DNA from: Nitrospirae bacterium RBG_13_39_12
GTDB lineage: Bacteria > Nitrospirota > Thermodesulfovibrionia > Thermodesulfovibrionales > SM23-35
NCBI GenBank assembly: GCA_001805125.1
Contig: MHEF01000062.1
Span: 2,720-18,756 of the forward strand
Reading direction: 5' to 3'
Length of the DNA stretch: 16,037 bases
Below, piece after piece: positions 12,423-16,037 of the stretch. The position numbers and the translations under genes were made by a program. The notes under the pieces were generated by a model, which searched no databases, was not told the origin of the DNA, and saw only the letters and a program-made list of their open reading frames with translations. Positions within the stretch are counted from its first letter, which is position 1. Each line of letters opens with the position of its first letter.

Positions 12423-13742
12423 CTATGAAATAGTGTCCTGATATTTTGTGAAGAACTGATAATTATTCCTGCCTTGTTCCTTGACTCGATACATAGCGGT
12501 GTCAGCCTTTTTGAGCAGGGTTTCTATATTATCACCATCGCTTGGATACAGGCTAATACCAATACTGGCACTGATGGAAGCCTCATGACCTTTTAGATGG
12601 AATGGTTTTGCGAGTGAAGCAATGATTCTTTGTACTACAATCTCTACATCCTGTGCCTTATTAATCTTTGTAAGGATGATCGTGAATTCATCTCCGCTCA
12701 TACGAGCTAGTGTATCTGATTCGCGGACACAATCTGTCAGCCTCTTTGAGACTTCTTTTAGCAGTATGTCTCCTGTATCATGCCCAAAGGTGTCATTGAC
12801 GAGTTTAAATTGGTCAAGATCTAAAAATAACAGCGCAAATGTATGATCATACCTTTTTGACATTGCTAATGTATGATTAAGCCGGTCAAAGAATAAAATA
12901 CGATTAGGAATGCCTGTGGTGATATCAAAATGGGCTAAATGTTTAAGACGCTGTTCCGCAAGCTTGCGCTCCGTGATGTCACGAGCGATGATCTGTACAG
13001 CCGGGTTCCCCATATATTTAAAAGAAATTGCTGAGATTTCAACATCAACTTTTGTCTTATTAAGACGAATTAATTTCTCTTCAGTCCAGTATACTTCACT
13101 CCCCCGCTTCACTACCTGATTTAATTTTTCCTTGATGATTTGTCGATAATCAGGATGGAAAAAATCCAGTAGGGATTTCCCTAACAGTTCTTCAGAATTG
13201 TGAGCTCCAAGCAATCTTGTTCCTGCAGGATTAACAAAAACAAATTTATCTTCGACATGAAGGAAAATTCCGTCTGGCGAAAGCTCCACTAACCGTCTGT
13301 AACGCTCTTCACTTTCCTGAATAGCCTCGAACATCTGCTGTTTCTCCATGACAAGTTTTTGTTTTTGAAGCACCTGTTCAATGACAATCGGAATCAATTC
13401 AAAATATCCCATCTCAACATCTTTAACGATGTAATCGGCCGCACCCATTTTCAATGCTTCAACAGCAACCTTTTCATTGCCGTAGCCAGTGACCATGATA
13501 GCAGGTGGGAAAGTTGCTTTTGACGAAAGAGTGCGAATTACATCAAGACCTCCATACACAGGCATGTTGTAATCTATAAGTAAAATGTCGTATGAATCTC
13601 TGTTCAATATAGCAAGGCCTTCCTCACCATTGCAGGCAATATCAACGATATAACCTTGCCGTTGCAGACTCTTCTGTAAGAGGCGGGCAAGACCTGCATC
13701 GTCTTCCATATATAGGATACGGATGGGTTTAGAACAGGACAT
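12423..13742 (-). CDS. Response regulator: REC-PAS-GGDEF diguanylate cyclase
   Basis: A 439-residue protein. Residues 1-125 are a receiver domain with acidic pocket (Glu13/Asp14), phosphoacceptor Asp57 (LLIDYNMP), Thr85 and Lys107. A short helical linker (~120-145) leads to a PAS domain (~146-262, ending VQIIARDITERK). Residues ~270-435 are the GGDEF domain with DITTGIPN, FLDLDQFK and FGHDTGD. The signature itself reads SGDEF (349-353), with an RxxD inhibitory site (RESD, 340-343) at the standard spacing. In known enzymes the domain makes cyclic di-GMP from two GTP, and variants of the first Gly can be active. The Asp of FGHDTGD fits c-di-GMP rather than the cGAMP-type (Hypr) specificity. It lies 5 nt after the receiver gene, as output of the operon. 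Confidence 0.93.
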   Translation of the reverse strand: MSCSKPIRILYMEDDAGLARLLQKSLQRQGYIVDIACNGEEGLAILNRDSYDILLIDYNMPVYGGLDVIRTLSSKATFPPAIMVTGYGNEKVAVEALKMGAADYIVKDVEMGYFELIPIVIEQVLQKQKLVMEKQQMFEAIQESEERYRRLVELSPDGIFLHVEDKFVFVNPAGTRLLGAHNSEELLGKSLLDFFHPDYRQIIKEKLNQVVKRGSEVYWTEEKLIRLNKTKVDVEISAISFKYMGNPAVQIIARDITERKLAEQRLKHLAHFDITTGIPNRILFFDRLNHTLAMSKRYDHTFALLFLDLDQFKLVNDTFGHDTGDILLKEVSKRLTDCVRESDTLARMSGDEFTIILTKINKAQDVEIVVQRIIASLAKPFHLKGHEASISASIGISLYPSDGDNIETLLKKADTAMYRVKEQGRNNYQFFTKYQDTIS

Positions 13743-13747
13743 GGTTA

Positions 13748-14191
13748 TCAGTCCTCGTTTGGAATTGTAACGATTGATAGAAATAGTCCTAGGTTACGGA
13801 TTGCTTCGGAAAACTGTTCGTATTCAACTGGTTTGGTGATATAAACATTACATCCAAGTTCGTAGCACTTCGAAACTTCATGAGGGTTATCAGTGGTGGT
13901 TAGTATAACTATGGGAATGCGTTTAGTTTGTTCGTTCTCCTTGATAAGTTTAAGGACCTGATATCCATCTAGTACGGGAAGGTTTAAGTCAAGGAGAACC
14001 AAAAGCGGTGCAGTATGCTTATCCCCGAAATACTTACCCTTTTTGAACAGAAAATCAACTGCTTCTTGGCCATTTTCAACTGTGATAATCTCATTTGTTA
14101 TGCCTCCACGCCGCAAGTTTTTTTCAATCAAACGAGCGTGTCCAGCATCATCTTCCACCAGAAGCATTGTAATAGGTTGTTGCTTATCCAT
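13748..14191 (-). CDS. Single-domain response regulator (Rcp1/CheY-like)
   Basis: A 147-residue protein made of one receiver domain. The acidic pocket (VEDD, Glu13-Asp14-Asp15 region), phosphoacceptor Asp68 (LLDLNLP), the Thr switch region (TTT, 98-100) and Lys120 (ITKP) are all present. The extended loop FLFKKGKYFGDKHTAP before the phosphorylation strand marks the Rcp1-type subfamily, which pairs with phytochrome-like histidine kinases. The start follows the very strong ribosome binding site AGGAGGTGAC. With no output domain, it probably relays phosphate or binds a target. It lies between the sensor kinase (69-nt gap) and the REC-PAS-GGDEF gene (5-nt gap), so a kinase-to-c-di-GMP pathway is likely. 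Confidence 0.93.
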   Translation of the reverse strand: MDKQQPITMLLVEDDAGHARLIEKNLRRGGITNEIITVENGQEAVDFLFKKGKYFGDKHTAPLLVLLDLNLPVLDGYQVLKLIKENEQTKRIPIVILTTTDNPHEVSKCYELGCNVYITKPVEYEQFSEAIRNLGLFLSIVTIPNED

Positions 14192-14260
14192 GTCACCTCC
14201 TATTTGATCTTGTGAGTATTGAATCGGCTGTCCTGGAATAAAATATCTGGTCTGGATTCC

Positions 14261-16037
14261 TCATGCAGAACCCTGATCTTTGGAGCCTGTCTTGTTAGGA
14301 ATTGTAAAACTAAAACTTGTTCCCTTTCCGAGTTCCGAATCACACCAGATGCGTCCTCCGTGGCGACGAATCATTGTTTTTACATAAGCAAGTCCCATTC
14401 CCTCTCCAGGTACATCCTGTTTTCCTAATCTACGAAAGATGTCGAATACCTTTTGTGTATCCTCCTTTGCTATGCCACGTCCATTATCTCTGATTTGGAA
14501 GATTGTTTCTTCATGACCATGGTCTGCTGTAATCTCTATCTCCCCGGGGCGTCCTGGTACAAGATATTTCAAAGCATTATCTAAAATATTACCAATGATC
14601 TGTTCCACGGAAATTCTGTCAGCAATTACTTCAGGTAGCGCTCCAACTGTCACTCGTATGTTTTTTTGTTCAATCTGATGAGCCAGAGACTCCAGGATAG
14701 ACTGAACAACGGTTCCCATATTTATTGTTTGAATTTTGAGCTCCCGACGCCCTATACGCGACAACTTTAAAATGGCATTGATAAGTTCGTCCATCCTGTT
14801 GACTGAGTTGCTAATAAATTTTAATGCTTCAGGCACTTCCTTCTCGAAAACGTCTTTGAGTTCTGCCTTCTCTTTTTCGTCAAACAGGTATAGATACTTT
14901 TTAAATAGATTACTACCTTCTCTTATGGAGTAGCTGAGTTCGTTTGAAAAGCCTTTGATGTTGATTAAAGGAGCCCGCAGATCGTGGGAGACGATGTAGG
15001 CAAAATTCTTGATATCTTCATTGCTTTCCTTTAGATTGGAAGCATAGCGTTGTAGCTGTTCCTCAGCCCACTTGCGCTCGGTAATATCCACTGCTACACA
15101 TATTATTCCCTGAACCTTGCCTTTATTGTCATGCATAACCGAACCTGAAAAAATCACAGGGATATTTTTACCGTCTTTAGACAGGTAAGTTGTTTCAACA
15201 TTACTGATATAGCGTTTTTGCATTAAATTAGTCAGCCATTTATTATTAGACATTAATTTATTAGCAAAAATAATACCAATAGGCTGGTTGAAGATTTCGT
15301 CCTCTATGTAACCAAGTAAATTTAGTGTGGCCTTGTTGGCTGTTTTGATTATACCATCCGGAGTTATCACAACCAAGCTATCGTTCATATTTTTAATAAT
15401 ATTATCTACATAATCTTTGGAAACAGTCGTTTCCTGCAAATCTTCGGTCATCTTTTTGAAGGAAGAAGCCAGTTGACCGATTTCGTCTTTTGACTTGACC
15501 TCAACCAGGGTATCCAGATTTCCCATCCCGATTTTAATTGCAGCGTCTCTGAGTTTGGTAACGGGTTTGGTGATAGATCTGGAAAATACAAGACTTATTA
15601 AAATAGCAAATACAGTTACAGCCAGTGCTATTATAAATATGACATCCCTCAATTTAGCAATGGGAGCAAATATTCCTTTTGTTTCATGCTCCAATATCAG
15701 AATCCAGTCCAAACCTCTGAAATTTGAACGGGCATAAGAAAATAGCTTCTCGCCTTTTTCTTTTGTGATGGTTTCTGCTATAAAAGAGCCTGTACGGTCT
15801 TTTTTGAAGTTCGATAAGAACTCATCAGGAACTTTCCCAAGAAATTTATGGCTCTGTGTTGAATAAATTATTCTTCCATCTTTAGTAATCAACATACGCT
15901 CCACTCTATTGTTATCTTTAAGTGTCTCAATTAGTTCTGGTCCTTTTATGATATTAATCAGTTCCTTAATGTTTAAAACAACTTTCATTACACCTATAAA
16001 ATTTCCTTCTTTATCTTCAATTCTTATTCCGAAATCG
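14261..16037 (-). CDS. Membrane sensor histidine kinase (Cache-HAMP-PAS-HisKA-HATPase), 5' partial
   Basis: The frame continues to the window edge: 16 in-frame codons upstream of the ATG at 15988 read DFGIRIEDKEGNFIGV, typical of an extracellular Cache domain, so the true start lies outside. Counting from that internal Met: the distal Cache domain runs to ~110, one membrane segment is at ~116-135, HAMP at ~136-190, PAS at ~192-305 (ending VDITERK), and HisKA has SHDLRAPL (His335). The HATPase domain shows the N box (NILDNALKYL), G1 (DNGRGIAKED) and G2 (GEGMGLAYVK). It would sense a periplasmic small molecule and phosphorylate the Rcp1-like and REC-PAS-GGDEF proteins encoded downstream. The SHDLRAPL H-box is of the phytochrome-kinase type, which fits the Rcp1-type partner. 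Catalytic motifs are intact. Confidence 0.93.
   Translation of the reverse strand, partial: DFGIRIEDKEGNFIGVMKVVLNIKELINIIKGPELIETLKDNNRVERMLITKDGRIIYSTQSHKFLGKVPDEFLSNFKKDRTGSFIAETITKEKGEKLFSYARSNFRGLDWILILEHETKGIFAPIAKLRDVIFIIALAVTVFAILISLVFSRSITKPVTKLRDAAIKIGMGNLDTLVEVKSKDEIGQLASSFKKMTEDLQETTVSKDYVDNIIKNMNDSLVVITPDGIIKTANKATLNLLGYIEDEIFNQPIGIIFANKLMSNNKWLTNLMQKRYISNVETTYLSKDGKNIPVIFSGSVMHDNKGKVQGIICVAVDITERKWAEEQLQRYASNLKESNEDIKNFAYIVSHDLRAPLINIKGFSNELSYSIREGSNLFKKYLYLFDEKEKAELKDVFEKEVPEALKFISNSVNRMDELINAILKLSRIGRRELKIQTINMGTVVQSILESLAHQIEQKNIRVTVGALPEVIADRISVEQIIGNILDNALKYLVPGRPGEIEITADHGHEETIFQIRDNGRGIAKEDTQKVFDIFRRLGKQDVPGEGMGLAYVKTMIRRHGGRIWCDSELGKGTSFSFTIPNKTGSKDQGSA

Noticed and set aside
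1..16037. CRISPR array, insertion sequence or prophage genes
   Set aside because: No regularly spaced repeats, transposase, integrase or phage structural genes were seen on either strand.

Overview
The window looks like a moderately AT-rich chromosomal segment of an anaerobic, redox-versatile bacterium. The grounds are iron-sulfur flavoenzymes, an NrpR-type regulator, an HdrA-like fragment, a hydrogenase maturation protease, and a two-component/cyclic-di-GMP signalling operon. The mixture recalls Nitrospirota (Thermodesulfovibrio-like) or deltaproteobacterial anaerobes. That placement is an impression from gene content, not a measured phylogeny.

Layout. Positions 1-474 hold the 3' part of an HTH-cupin regulator. 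Positions 600-8079 are a tight plus-strand operon: a GltB-like FMN domain protein, a small ferredoxin, a NuoE-like protein, a NuoF-like protein, an 866-residue NuoG/formate-dehydrogenase-alpha-like protein, and an NrpR-like regulator. Spacings run from 11 nt down to overlaps of 1-8 nt. Next come an IscA/HesB-like gene and hemB (8210-9516), then a convergent methyltransferase (9707-10264, minus). A DUF134 DNA-binding protein (10594-10887) follows; its strong promoter sits so close to the ATG that a leaderless mRNA is predicted. Positions 10989-12418 form a patchy, partly decayed zone with an HdrA N-terminal fragment, a gene broken by a stop and a frameshift, an intact hydrogenase maturation protease, tRNA-Arg(UCG), and a short minus-strand coding remnant. 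Positions 12423-16037 (minus) are a signalling operon: membrane histidine kinase (cut by the window end), Rcp1/CheY-like receiver, and receiver-PAS-GGDEF protein.

How the genes may work together. The 600-8079 operon reads as one multisubunit oxidoreductase plus its regulator. NuoE and NuoF modules would handle NAD(H) through FMN and iron-sulfur clusters. The 866-residue protein carries the full NuoG-like iron-sulfur chain. The small ferredoxin and the FMN GltB-like protein would be the other electron-transfer or catalytic partners. Two features make it unusual: the formate-dehydrogenase-like subunit has Ser-Asp where Cys/Sec-His is expected, and the GltB-like subunit has no glutaminase domain and lacks the usual 3Fe-4S cysteines. 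The real reaction is therefore open. The terminal NrpR homologue suggests a link to nitrogen or 2-oxoglutarate status. This operon is the best candidate here for an undescribed system.
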